Source: an uncultured Bacteroidales bacterium (GTDB taxonomy: Bacteria; Bacteroidota; Bacteroidia; Bacteroidales; WCHB1-69). From it: DNA of 5,333 bases. The notes beneath the pieces are model-generated. The model was not told the origin of the DNA. It saw only the letters and a list, made by a program, of their open reading frames with translations, and made no database searches. Shown piece after piece: positions 1-5,319 of this stretch. Each line of letters begins with the position of its first letter. Positions within the stretch are counted from its first letter, which is position 1. The position numbers were made by a program, and so were the translations under genes. The stretch lies in the NCBI GenBank assembly GCA_946407715.1, contig CAMJPH010000108.1, positions 1 through 5,333 on the forward strand, given 5' to 3'.

Positions 1-2666
1 GGCACTGGCGTTTGTCCTACATCTGCGACCTCAAGGAGGGCAGCACCTCGGCCAAGCGGTTCTCCTATATCCTGGGTGACGAAAACGGGCAATACAAAAC
101 GCCGCTGGAGCGGTTGGAGAAGGTGGCCAAGCTGAGCGACCGTTTGAGGCTGTCCGACCTCCGGGAATCCTTCTCGGTGGATGCCCTCAGCGACGAGTTC
201 TTCGACGAATACCATATCCATTACGACCGTATTGTGGCGAACCTCACGCAATCCTATGGTAGAGACGTGCCATGGCGTGTTTCTACCGACGGAACATCCG
301 ATACCCGTCTCCACGACTACGTCAAAAAGATGATGGGCCGCATCGTGTTCCTCCATTTCCTGCAGAAAAAAGGCTGGCTCAACGACAATCCGACGTTCCT
401 GCGCGACCTGTTTCTCGCCAGTCCTCATCAAGCCGATTTTCTCGAACAGGTCTTGGAGCCGCTCTTTTTCGGAGTCTTCAACACTGAGCCGGAGCAGCGT
501 GAGAACCTGTTTGTTGACGAACAATGGGACAAAAGTTTGTTGAGACAGTGGGAGCATTTGCCCTATCTAAACGGCGGCTTGTTCGAGCGTGACGAAGTCG
601 ATAAGATGGACATCCGGCTGCCGGCTTCGCTATTCAACGATCTTTTCACCTTCTTGGCCTCCTACAACTTCACCGTCGATGAGAACGACCCCGACGATGC
701 CGAGATTGGTGTCGATCCCGAAATGCTGGGCAAGATTTTCGAGAGTCTGTTGGAGGACAACAAAGCCAAGGGCGCATTCTACACCCCGAAGGAGATTGTG
801 CGCTACATGTGCAAAGAGTCGTTGATTGCATATCTCAATGAACAATGTACAATGAACAATGTACAATTATCAAGTGCGATTCGTTCGTTTGTTGAGAATC
901 ACGAACTACCCGGTGAATTGGAACCCTATTGTGACATTCTTGACCGTGCCTTGCGCGAGGTGAAGATCTGCGACCCGGCCATTGGTTCAGGTGCGTTCCC
1001 GATGGGGTTGTTGAACGAACTGTGGCGGTGTCGGGAGGCCATTTCGACATCATCCCAATCCCGTGCCGCCCTCAAGCGCGAGATCATCGAAAACAACATC
1101 TACGGGGTCGATATCGAGCGGGGGGCCATCGACATTGCCCGTCTGCGATTCTGGTTGAGCATCGTGGTTGACAGCGAGGAGCCGCAGGCCCTGCCCAACT
1201 TCGACTACAAGTTCATGCAGGGCAACAGTTTGATAGAGAGCTTCGAAGGGGTGGATTTGAGTCGGATGATGAGCAGCGACGGTCAGCACAGCAGTTTGGG
1301 GAAGGGCAGGCAGAAAGCGGGGGCGAACCAGCTGGGCATCGAGTTCGTGAGCACGGACACCAAGCGCAACCTCCAGCTGATGTTGCGGGAGTACTTCAGC
1401 CTCACCGACCACGTGAAGAAGGCGGAGGCGCGCCGCGAGATCAACGACAGCGTGAAGAGCTACATCCGGCAGCAGGATCTCCGTCCCGCCGCCGAAGCCC
1501 GTCTCTCCTCCCTCGACCCCTCCGCCAACCAAGAGTTCTTCCTCTGGCACACCTGGTTCAAGGACATCTTCGACAGGGGTGGGTTCGACATAGTGGTGGG
1601 GAATCCGCCGTATATTCGTCGCACAGAATTACCAGAAAGTGCCAAACTGCAATATGAGCGCGCATATAAAAGCGCAACACTACAGTATGATATATACTTG
1701 TTGTTCATTGAATTTGGGCTATCCATTTGTAAAAAAGAAGGACAGTTGTGTTACATCAATCCTATTAGATTTTTTAGTTCAGATTACGGACAAACGTGTA
1801 GAACATTGATAATAAAAGACCATCTATTGAAAAGGATTGTTGATGTTTCGCAAATCGAAGTCTTCAAAAGTGCGATGACATATCCTTGTGTTCTCCATAT
1901 CCAAAATCGGAAAGAAGCAGATTATTCAATTGAGTTTTATGCGCCGGATTGCCTCCAAGTTATTGATAATGTTGCAAATGGGCTGTGTAAATTATTATAT
2001 AAGAAGAATATTCTTGGTGATCCCGAGCATAGAATCATTGTTTCTGAAAACCACAATTTGATTAGAAAAATCGACCAAAACAGTAAGCCTGTAGAAACAT
2101 GGTTTAAGGTATCCAGAGGATTGCCAAATAATAAAGTTGATTTTATGGGCGATGATTACTATGCTTTAAAATCAACTATGGTGAAAAAATATAGGATTAC
2201 GGATGCCTACAAACTAATTGACACTGACTTTAGTGGTGCTTTTAGAGATGAAATGATCATTCTGCCGCGAACGGTTCTCTTCCTACAAGCGACTATGAAA
2301 GAGAAAAACATTGTGTTGCTTGATAGAATTTATTATTTGACACAGAAAGTGCCTGTCAACACACGCTTTGTCCTTGGCGTAATCAACTCGAAGGTTACCA
2401 ATTTTTGGTTTGAACATTATTATGGAACGACAAAGGTCTCTGGCGGTTATTTCGACTTGAATGGAACGCAAATCAAAAGTATTCCGGTCCCGAATGCGAC
2501 GACTAAACAACAAAACGAAATATCGTCTTTGGTCGAAACCATCCTCAAAAAGAAGAAGCAAGACATTTCCGCCGACACTACAGTACAGGAGCATGAGATA
2601 GACAAGTTGGTGTATGAGTTGTATGGGTTGACGGAGGAGGAGGTGAAGGTGGTGGAGGGGAAATGA
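1..2666 (+). CDS. Eco57I/type IIG-like N6-adenine DNA methyltransferase (restriction-modification), 5' partial
   Basis: This enzyme transfers a methyl group from S-adenosylmethionine to adenine N6 in a specific DNA site; proteins of this class often also carry the nuclease. The frame is open to the left edge (His-Trp-Arg precede the TTG at 12), so the true start lies outside the window and the TTG is probably internal. Numbering from that TTG, visible motifs are GAFYTPKEIV (about 254-263, motif X-like), DPAIGSGAFP (321-330, motif I, SAM binding), YGVDIE (364-369), QGNSL (403-407) and NPPYI (531-535, catalytic motif IV). The C-terminal half contains GGYFDLNGTQIKSIPVP near 810-830, as in TaqI-like specificity domains, and ends with a conserved-looking LVYELYGLTEEEVK tail. 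No PD-(D/E)xK nuclease motif is evident, but the N-terminus is missing, so an orphan methylase or a PglX-like protein remains possible. GC content falls sharply after NPPY, suggesting a swapped recognition domain. Confidence 0.93.
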   Translation, partial: HWRLSYICDLKEGSTSAKRFSYILGDENGQYKTPLERLEKVAKLSDRLRLSDLRESFSVDALSDEFFDEYHIHYDRIVANLTQSYGRDVPWRVSTDGTSDTRLHDYVKKMMGRIVFLHFLQKKGWLNDNPTFLRDLFLASPHQADFLEQVLEPLFFGVFNTEPEQRENLFVDEQWDKSLLRQWEHLPYLNGGLFERDEVDKMDIRLPASLFNDLFTFLASYNFTVDENDPDDAEIGVDPEMLGKIFESLLEDNKAKGAFYTPKEIVRYMCKESLIAYLNEQCTMNNVQLSSAIRSFVENHELPGELEPYCDILDRALREVKICDPAIGSGAFPMGLLNELWRCREAISTSSQSRAALKREIIENNIYGVDIERGAIDIARLRFWLSIVVDSEEPQALPNFDYKFMQGNSLIESFEGVDLSRMMSSDGQHSSLGKGRQKAGANQLGIEFVSTDTKRNLQLMLREYFSLTDHVKKAEARREINDSVKSYIRQQDLRPAAEARLSSLDPSANQEFFLWHTWFKDIFDRGGFDIVVGNPPYIRRTELPESAKLQYERAYKSATLQYDIYLLFIEFGLSICKKEGQLCYINPIRFFSSDYGQTCRTLIIKDHLLKRIVDVSQIEVFKSAMTYPCVLHIQNRKEADYSIEFYAPDCLQVIDNVANGLCKLLYKKNILGDPEHRIIVSENHNLIRKIDQNSKPVETWFKVSRGLPNNKVDFMGDDYYALKSTMVKKYRITDAYKLIDTDFSGAFRDEMIILPRTVLFLQATMKEKNIVLLDRIYYLTQKVPVNTRFVLGVINSKVTNFWFEHYYGTTKVSGGYFDLNGTQIKSIPVPNATTKQQNEISSLVETILKKKKQDISADTTVQEHEIDKLVYELYGLTEEEVKVVEGK
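837..868 (+). repeat. 14-bp tandem repeat (two copies plus partial third) inside the methyltransferase
   Basis: The unit AATGAACAATGTAC occurs twice back to back (837-850 and 851-864), followed by AAT of a third. It encodes NEQCTMNNVQ (residues 276-285 from the TTG at 12), in the linker between the motif X-like segment and motif I. Read on the other strand it gives the VHCSLYIVH-type peptide that I associate with simple repeats in Bacteroidales intergenic DNA. Because 14 is not a multiple of three, gain or loss of one copy would break the reading frame; the present state is in frame. Confidence 0.9.
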
Positions 2667-2700
2667 TTGCACACAGTAATTGCTTGTTTTACAATATTTT

Positions 2701-2710
2701 ACACCGGTGT
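2701..2710. repeat. 10-bp perfect palindrome in the intergenic gap
   Basis: ACACCGGTGT is perfectly self-complementary and lies 34 bases after the methyltransferase stop, in otherwise AT-rich DNA. With no unpaired loop and a T-rich left flank it does not make a convincing intrinsic terminator. It could be a protein-binding site for a dimer or mere chance. The rest of 2667-2800 has T-runs (for example 2730-2736 and 2762-2768) but no strong stem before them. Confidence 0.3.
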
Positions 2711-2801
2711 GTTTTAATTTAACAGTGCATTTTTTTAATGATACAGTAAAGTAAATGCTAATTTTTTTCAAAGAGTAGACACTGCATATTGAAAAAAATT
2801 G

Positions 2802-2809
2802 TATTTTTG
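2802..2809 (+). promoter_or_regulatory. Bacteroidota-type -7 promoter element for the two-gene operon
   Basis: TATTTTTG matches the TAnnTTTG consensus of the Bacteroidota housekeeping sigma factor. It ends 24 bases before the ATG at 2834, which would leave a short leader. No good TTTG/TTG element is seen about 19-21 bases upstream, so only the -7 half is supported. The leader (AAAACAAGAATT before the ATG) has no Shine-Dalgarno sequence, which is normal in this phylum. The element suggests that the downstream pair is transcribed independently of the methyltransferase. Confidence 0.6.
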
Positions 2810-2833
2810 CGGCGATAATTTAAAACAAGAATT

Positions 2834-3160
2834 ATGATAAAAATATCAGACACTGTAGTGGATTTTCTAATAGAATCATACAAAATCGCATGGCGTAATA
2901 CGGGAAAACAATCTTTTGTTGATGGTTTCTCAGCTGGTTACCATTATAGCAAATTTAATCAATGTACGGCCAAAATACAAATTGCCGGAACACGCTTAGT
3001 TGCAATCGACACAGGAGCATGTCAACGCGGATATTATACACCACACGAATTGGATGAGAGAAGTCGACTCCTCTTGGACATTCAGAATCAGGTACAAAAA
3101 AGCAATAAGCATTTAACTGCATACTATTTGGATTCAAAAAAAATTGTGGAACAACTATGA
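2834..3160 (+). CDS. Small protein of unknown function, first gene of a coupled pair
   Basis: I do not recognise this 108-residue protein. It looks soluble, with no signal peptide or membrane segment. The first 40 residues look helical and include SFVDGFSAGYHYSKF (27-41), rich in aromatic residues. A short beta-like stretch, AKIQIAGTRLVAIDTG (46-61), follows, and then a charged helical tail with RGYYTPHELDERSRLLLDIQ (65-84). The ATG at 2834 is chosen because it sits just after a TATTTTTG promoter element. The stop codon TGA (3158-3160) overlaps the ATG (3157-3159) of the next gene, so the two are very likely co-transcribed and translationally coupled. GC content is low, like the following gene and unlike the DNA on either side of the pair. 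The order small gene then larger partner recalls toxin-antitoxin or two-component defence layouts, but nothing in the sequence proves that role. Confidence 0.8.
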   Translation: MIKISDTVVDFLIESYKIAWRNTGKQSFVDGFSAGYHYSKFNQCTAKIQIAGTRLVAIDTGACQRGYYTPHELDERSRLLLDIQNQVQKSNKHLTAYYLDSKKIVEQL

Positions 3161-4275
3161 ACAGTACAACTGCGTCAACAGAAAAGAGTACTAACAAATT
3201 GGTCTCTTTTGAAATTTGCGGTCAGGCTTACAGATTGTCTGACTACTATCTTGGCATTGAAAGGAACCAAGAAGCATTATCCGAACACCTCCCAACACTC
3301 GAAGAGTTTCCTTATTCTGTGAGACAATTAAAGGGAGATTTGTTGACCCACACTATGGATATTCCTGTAAAAATTGTCTATAACGGAGAAAAATCAAGTT
3401 TGGGTGCTTTTTTGTCAGAATGCAGGGAGTTTGAATCTCAATTGCCTTTGGTTGAAGAAATCAATGGATTGGAGAGAAAATTTGAATTCATAGTTATTTT
3501 TGATGGTGTGCAGAATAAGGATTCTCATGCTGAGATCATTGAAACATTTCGAGTTTTCCAAGACCTTTATTTCACTTTAGCATCTGCAAGATGGGCCTTG
3601 ATTCAAGCACACCGTATCTTACATTTAAAAAGTGAAGTTGATTGGAAAGACGGATTGGAGCAACTATGGATCCGTGCCTCTTGGCTGAACAATGCAATCG
3701 TGATGTACAATTCTTGTTTTGACAAATTGCTTCAAACGATTTGGATAGGTACAAAAAAATATATAGGTTACCAATATAAAAGTAAGAAGAAGACAGTAAC
3801 ACTACAAAGGAATAATCTTTTTACTACTAAAGGTTTGGAACAAGTATATATGGCCTGTGATTACGACATTATTCAAAAGAAATTGCCGAAAGTATTACGA
3901 AAAAAAATAACAGGGCATTCGAACGACCTCAAAAAAGTGAGAAAACATGCAAATAGAATAAAACATCGTGGCGGAATGAGATACAAAGGTTTATTCCCTT
4001 ATGGGAACATCAGTAATCTGACCAGTAGAAATAGCTATTCTGCCGCTTGGACGAAAAAAGATGATGATATCGATATTGTCATTGAAGAAGTGAAAAAATA
4101 TCATATTGCTTTTTGTGAATTAGTGAGAGAAGTATTTGAATTCATAATGGATGAATTCAAAAAACAAGGCCATTTGACAGATCGTCCGAACAAAGTTGTG
4201 TTCTCCGTTCAGAAAAAGAAAACAAAGATTGGTGTGTACAAATTGGGGAAATATGGGGCAAAAATTGAGATATGA
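3157..4275 (+). CDS. Hypothetical 372-residue helical protein with a HEPN-like motif
   Basis: The function is not recognised. Residues 1-120 look mixed alpha/beta (LVSFEICGQAYRLSD near 15-29; FEFIVIFDGV at 109-118). From about 125 to 200 the protein is strongly helical, including LNNAIVMYNSCFDKLLQTIW (177-196). A basic segment at 256-273 contains VRKHANRIKHRGG, with R262, N266, R267, H270 and R271. This N-x2-K-H-R pattern behind a long helical segment resembles HEPN-domain proteins such as the Cthe_2314-like group, some of which are RNases. However, the spacing from R262 to H270 is longer than the classical R-x4-6-H, and R267 is only two residues from H270. A further helix runs at 305-336, and the C-terminus is lysine-rich (354-368). 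There is no signal peptide or membrane segment. The start is fixed by the ATGA overlap with the preceding gene. The stop (4273-4275) lies within ten bases of a GC-rich repeat block. I am sure that it is a gene, but not of the HEPN assignment. Confidence 0.85.
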   Translation: MNSTTASTEKSTNKLVSFEICGQAYRLSDYYLGIERNQEALSEHLPTLEEFPYSVRQLKGDLLTHTMDIPVKIVYNGEKSSLGAFLSECREFESQLPLVEEINGLERKFEFIVIFDGVQNKDSHAEIIETFRVFQDLYFTLASARWALIQAHRILHLKSEVDWKDGLEQLWIRASWLNNAIVMYNSCFDKLLQTIWIGTKKYIGYQYKSKKKTVTLQRNNLFTTKGLEQVYMACDYDIIQKKLPKVLRKKITGHSNDLKKVRKHANRIKHRGGMRYKGLFPYGNISNLTSRNSYSAAWTKKDDDIDIVIEEVKKYHIAFCELVREVFEFIMDEFKKQGHLTDRPNKVVFSVQKKKTKIGVYKLGKYGAKIEI

Positions 4276-4282
4276 TGTGCCA

Positions 4283-4377
4283 CCCTGTCCCACACCGCCT
4301 CCAACCGCCACGCTTCCGTCACCCGCATCGGGCTGATGGACAGCACGGTGCCGGTGGAAGCACTGGTGTGCGGGTGA
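4283..4377 (+). repeat. Dispersed repeat R, copy 1 (5'-truncated)
   Basis: This copy shares with copies 2 and 3 the stretch from CCCTGTCC through the core CACCCGCATCGGGCTGATGG (starting at 4320) and on to ACGGTGCCGGTGGA. Its homology starts within ten bases of the stop of the 372-residue gene, and it lacks the upstream portion seen in the other copies. In one frame it reads RHASVTRIGLMDSTVPVEA and then LVCG before a TGA at 4375-4377, two bases before a hairpin. The function is unknown. It may be the remnant of a coding 3' end or a structured non-coding element. Confidence 0.8.
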
Positions 4378-4379
4378 AT

Positions 4380-4397
4380 CATCCCCGTCAGGGGATG
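4380..4397. repeat. CCCC/GGGG hairpin 1
   Basis: The sequence CATCCCC-GTCA-GGGGATG forms a perfect 7-bp stem with a 4-base loop. It is the first of four similar hairpins centred about 50, 58 and 53 bases apart, and it starts two bases after the TGA of repeat R copy 1. No U-run follows, so it is not a typical intrinsic terminator. Confidence 0.75.
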
Positions 4398-4430
4398 CCT
4401 GTCTGTAGCGGATACCCATGCGCGGGTTCA

Positions 4431-4447
4431 AATCCCCGGAGGGGATT
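4431..4447. repeat. CCCC/GGGG hairpin 2
   Basis: AATCCCC-GGA-GGGGATT is a perfect 7-bp stem with a 3-base loop, of the same ATCCCC stem type as hairpin 1. The bases just before it (GGGTTCAAATCCC) mimic a tRNA T-loop, but no tRNA can be folded around it. Confidence 0.75.
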
Positions 4448-4488
4448 CATATTCAACGGGTTGCCGAAACATTGTCGTGCCCGATGTG

Positions 4489-4506
4489 CAACCCCTCACG
4501 GGGTTG
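4489..4506. repeat. CCCC/GGGG hairpin 3
   Basis: CAACCCC-TCAC-GGGGTTG is a perfect 7-bp stem with a 4-base loop. Relative to hairpins 1 and 2, the T:A pair next to the C-run is replaced by A:T, so both sides of the stem have changed together. Confidence 0.75.
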
Positions 4507-4541
4507 TGGGGGCCGCCGCATCGCCAACGGCTACAGACAGG

Positions 4542-4559
4542 GAACCCCTAACGGGGTTC
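4542..4559. repeat. CCCC/GGGG hairpin 4
   Basis: GAACCCC-TAAC-GGGGTTC is a perfect 7-bp stem with a 4-base loop. It shares the AACCCC/GGGGTT stem with hairpin 3, while its outermost pair is G:C instead of C:G. It abuts the right arm of the 12-bp inverted repeat. Confidence 0.75.
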
Positions 4560-4576
4560 GGGGCGCTGTCGGGAAC

Positions 4577-4738
4577 GTCTTTGTCCACAACCTCTCCTTC
4601 CGTGGCCTGCTCCGTCCGTAACCGCCGTCACGCGCCTCCCTGTCCTACGCCGCCACCACCCGCCACGCCTCCGGCACCCGCATCGGGCTGATGGACAGCA
4701 CGGTGCCGGTGGAGGCGATCGAGTGCGGGATGATGTGA
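4577..4738 (+). repeat. Dispersed repeat R, copy 2
   Basis: This copy is near-identical to copy 3 over its length, allowing one single-base gap near 4597. It contains GCCTGCTCCGTCCGTAACCG (from 4604) and the core CACCCGCATCGGGCTGATGG at 4675. In the register shared with the other copies it reads RHASGTRIGLMDSTVPVEA, then IECGMM, and a TGA at 4736-4738. A stop (TAA, 4619-4621) interrupts that frame upstream, so it is not an intact gene. Most differences from copy 3 fall three bases apart in register, leaving open that the family derives from a coding sequence in a different frame. Confidence 0.8.
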
Positions 4739-4742
4739 TCTC

Positions 4743-4759
4743 GCATCTCTCCGAGATGC
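4743..4759. repeat. CATCTC/GAGATG hairpin, copy 1
   Basis: GCATCTC-TCC-GAGATGC is a perfect 7-bp stem with a 3-base loop, beginning four bases after the TGA of repeat R copy 2. The same 19 bases, including the preceding TC, recur at 4952-4970, and a near-identical copy begins at 5320. Confidence 0.75.
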
Positions 4760-4823
4760 CGGGGGGGCAGTCGGGGATGATCGGTGTGCGTGTATCTCAC
4801 CTCAGTGTCTCGTCATGCGTTCT

Positions 4824-4919
4824 GTCACCACACTGCGTACTTCGGATATCACCACACTGCGCACTTCAGGCATCACCGCACTGCGCACCCCAGACATCAC
4901 CACACTGCGCGGCTTCGCC
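4824..4919 (+). repeat. 24-bp tandem repeat, four units
   Basis: Units begin at 4824, 4848, 4872 and 4896, each with a core close to ATCACCACACTGCG followed by a more variable 10-base tail (for example CACTTCAGGC). The period is 24 bases, so both strands translate as eight-residue repeats (ITTLRTSD-like on the plus strand), which explains the spurious open frames here. There are no spacers, so this is not a CRISPR array. The core recurs in inverted orientation at 5058-5072. Confidence 0.85.
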
Positions 4920-4953
4920 GCTGGTATGGTGTTAACTGCGCCTGCGGCGCGTC

Positions 4954-4970
4954 GCATCTCTCCGAGATGC
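4954..4970. repeat. CATCTC/GAGATG hairpin, copy 2
   Basis: GCATCTC-TCC-GAGATGC is identical to the hairpin at 4743-4759, including the preceding TC. Unlike that copy it does not follow a repeat R end but lies inside the large inverted repeat. Confidence 0.75.
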
Positions 4971-5005
4971 TCATCCTGCCACCACGGACTGCCCCCATCC
5001 ACTCC

Positions 5006-5022
5006 CAGCCTCGGAGAGGCTG
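5006..5022. repeat. Inverted relative of the TCC-loop hairpin
   Basis: CAGCCTC-GGA-GAGGCTG is a perfect 7-bp stem. On the opposite strand it reads CAGCCTC-TCC-GAGGCTG, with the same CTC-TCC-GAG centre as the hairpins at 4743 and 4954 but different outer pairs that still match. It faces the hairpin at 4954 within the large inverted repeat. Confidence 0.7.
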
Positions 5023-5153
5023 AACGCACGCAGTGCAGGTAACACCATACAAGCACAGCGCAGTGTGGTGACGCAACGTACTGTGGTGCAGAGCACAGCA
5101 TGATGACCTGACACCGTGTGGTGGGATACGACGACATCCGCAAGGCAGAAGCC

Positions 5154-5314
5154 GTCCTCCTCCACGACCTATCATCCGTCGCCTGCTCCGTCCGTAACCG
5201 CCATCACGCACCTCCCTGTCCCACACCGCCCCCACCCGCCACGCCTCCGACACCCGCATCGGGCTGATGGACAGCACGGTGCCGGTGGAGGCGATGGTGG
5301 GCGGGGTGGAGTGA
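5154..5314 (+). repeat. Dispersed repeat R, copy 3
   Basis: This copy aligns with copy 2 from a CGTC-TCCAC segment through GCCTGCTCCGTCCGTAACCG (from 5181) and the core CACCCGCATCGGGCTGATGG at 5251. In the shared register it reads RHASDTRIGLMDSTVPVEA, then MVGGVE, and a TGA at 5312-5314, again followed within about five bases by a CATCTC-type hairpin. Its function is unknown. Confidence 0.8.
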
Positions 5315-5319
5315 TGTCA

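Larger units (their letters stand above)
4398..4541. repeat. 12-bp inverted repeat enclosing two hairpins
   Basis: CCTGTCTGTAGC (4398-4409) is the exact reverse complement of GCTACAGACAGG (4530-4541). The arms directly adjoin hairpin 1 on the left and hairpin 4 (starting at 4542) on the right, and enclose hairpins 2 and 3. The whole 4380-4559 unit is therefore close to symmetric. It resembles a REP/BIME-like or small non-autonomous mobile element; no transposase is present in the window. Confidence 0.75.
4897..5071. repeat. Large imperfect inverted repeat enclosing two opposed hairpins
   Basis: The left arm consists of TCACCACACTGCGC (4897-4910) plus GTATGGTGTTA (4924-4934). The right arm consists of their exact complements TAACACCATAC (5040-5050) and GCGCAGTGTGGTGA (5058-5071). 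Thirteen bases separate the two blocks on the left and seven on the right. The interior of about 105 bases holds one hairpin of the CATCTC family and one inverted relative. The outermost block is part of the fourth 24-bp tandem unit. Confidence 0.75.

Noticed and set aside
1050..1550. A 166-codon minus-strand frame opposite the methyltransferase
   Set aside because: It is a shadow of the GC-rich methylase coding strand, where motifs I to IV are clear in the plus-strand frame.
2668..2736. An intrinsic terminator after the methyltransferase (TGCAC ... GTGCA followed by a T-run)
   Set aside because: The stem is only five pairs with a loop over 50 bases, too weak to support. The palindrome at 2701-2710 has no loop and no adjoining T-run after a stable stem.
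4382..4445. A tRNA-like segment with a GGGTTCAAATCCC T-loop and a TCCCC/GGGGA acceptor-like pairing
   Set aside because: The segment is only about 64 bases, the T-stem has just three pairs, and no D arm or anticodon stem of normal size fits. The pairing is explained by the CCCC/GGGG hairpins.
4272..4691. A 139-codon plus-strand frame whose ATG overlaps the stop of the 372-residue gene (ATGA), as if it were a third operon gene
   Set aside because: It reads through repeat R copy 1, four hairpins and into copy 2, using different registers of the same repeat at its two ends. The product is low-complexity (proline, arginine, alanine) with no recognisable fold.
4380..4919. A CRISPR array
   Set aside because: The four hairpins are not identical repeats and the sequences between them are unequal in length. 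The 24-bp repeats have no spacers. No cas gene is present.
4924..5050. An integron attC site (inverted arms with GTTAAC-like ends)
   Set aside because: The arms lack proper RYYYAAC and GTTRRRY core sites, and no integrase or cassette gene is nearby.
4897..5277. A 126-codon minus-strand frame across the inverted repeat and R copy 3
   Set aside because: The corresponding frame in R copy 2 has a stop, and differences between copies change residues rather than preserve them. The openness is explained by high GC and repeats.
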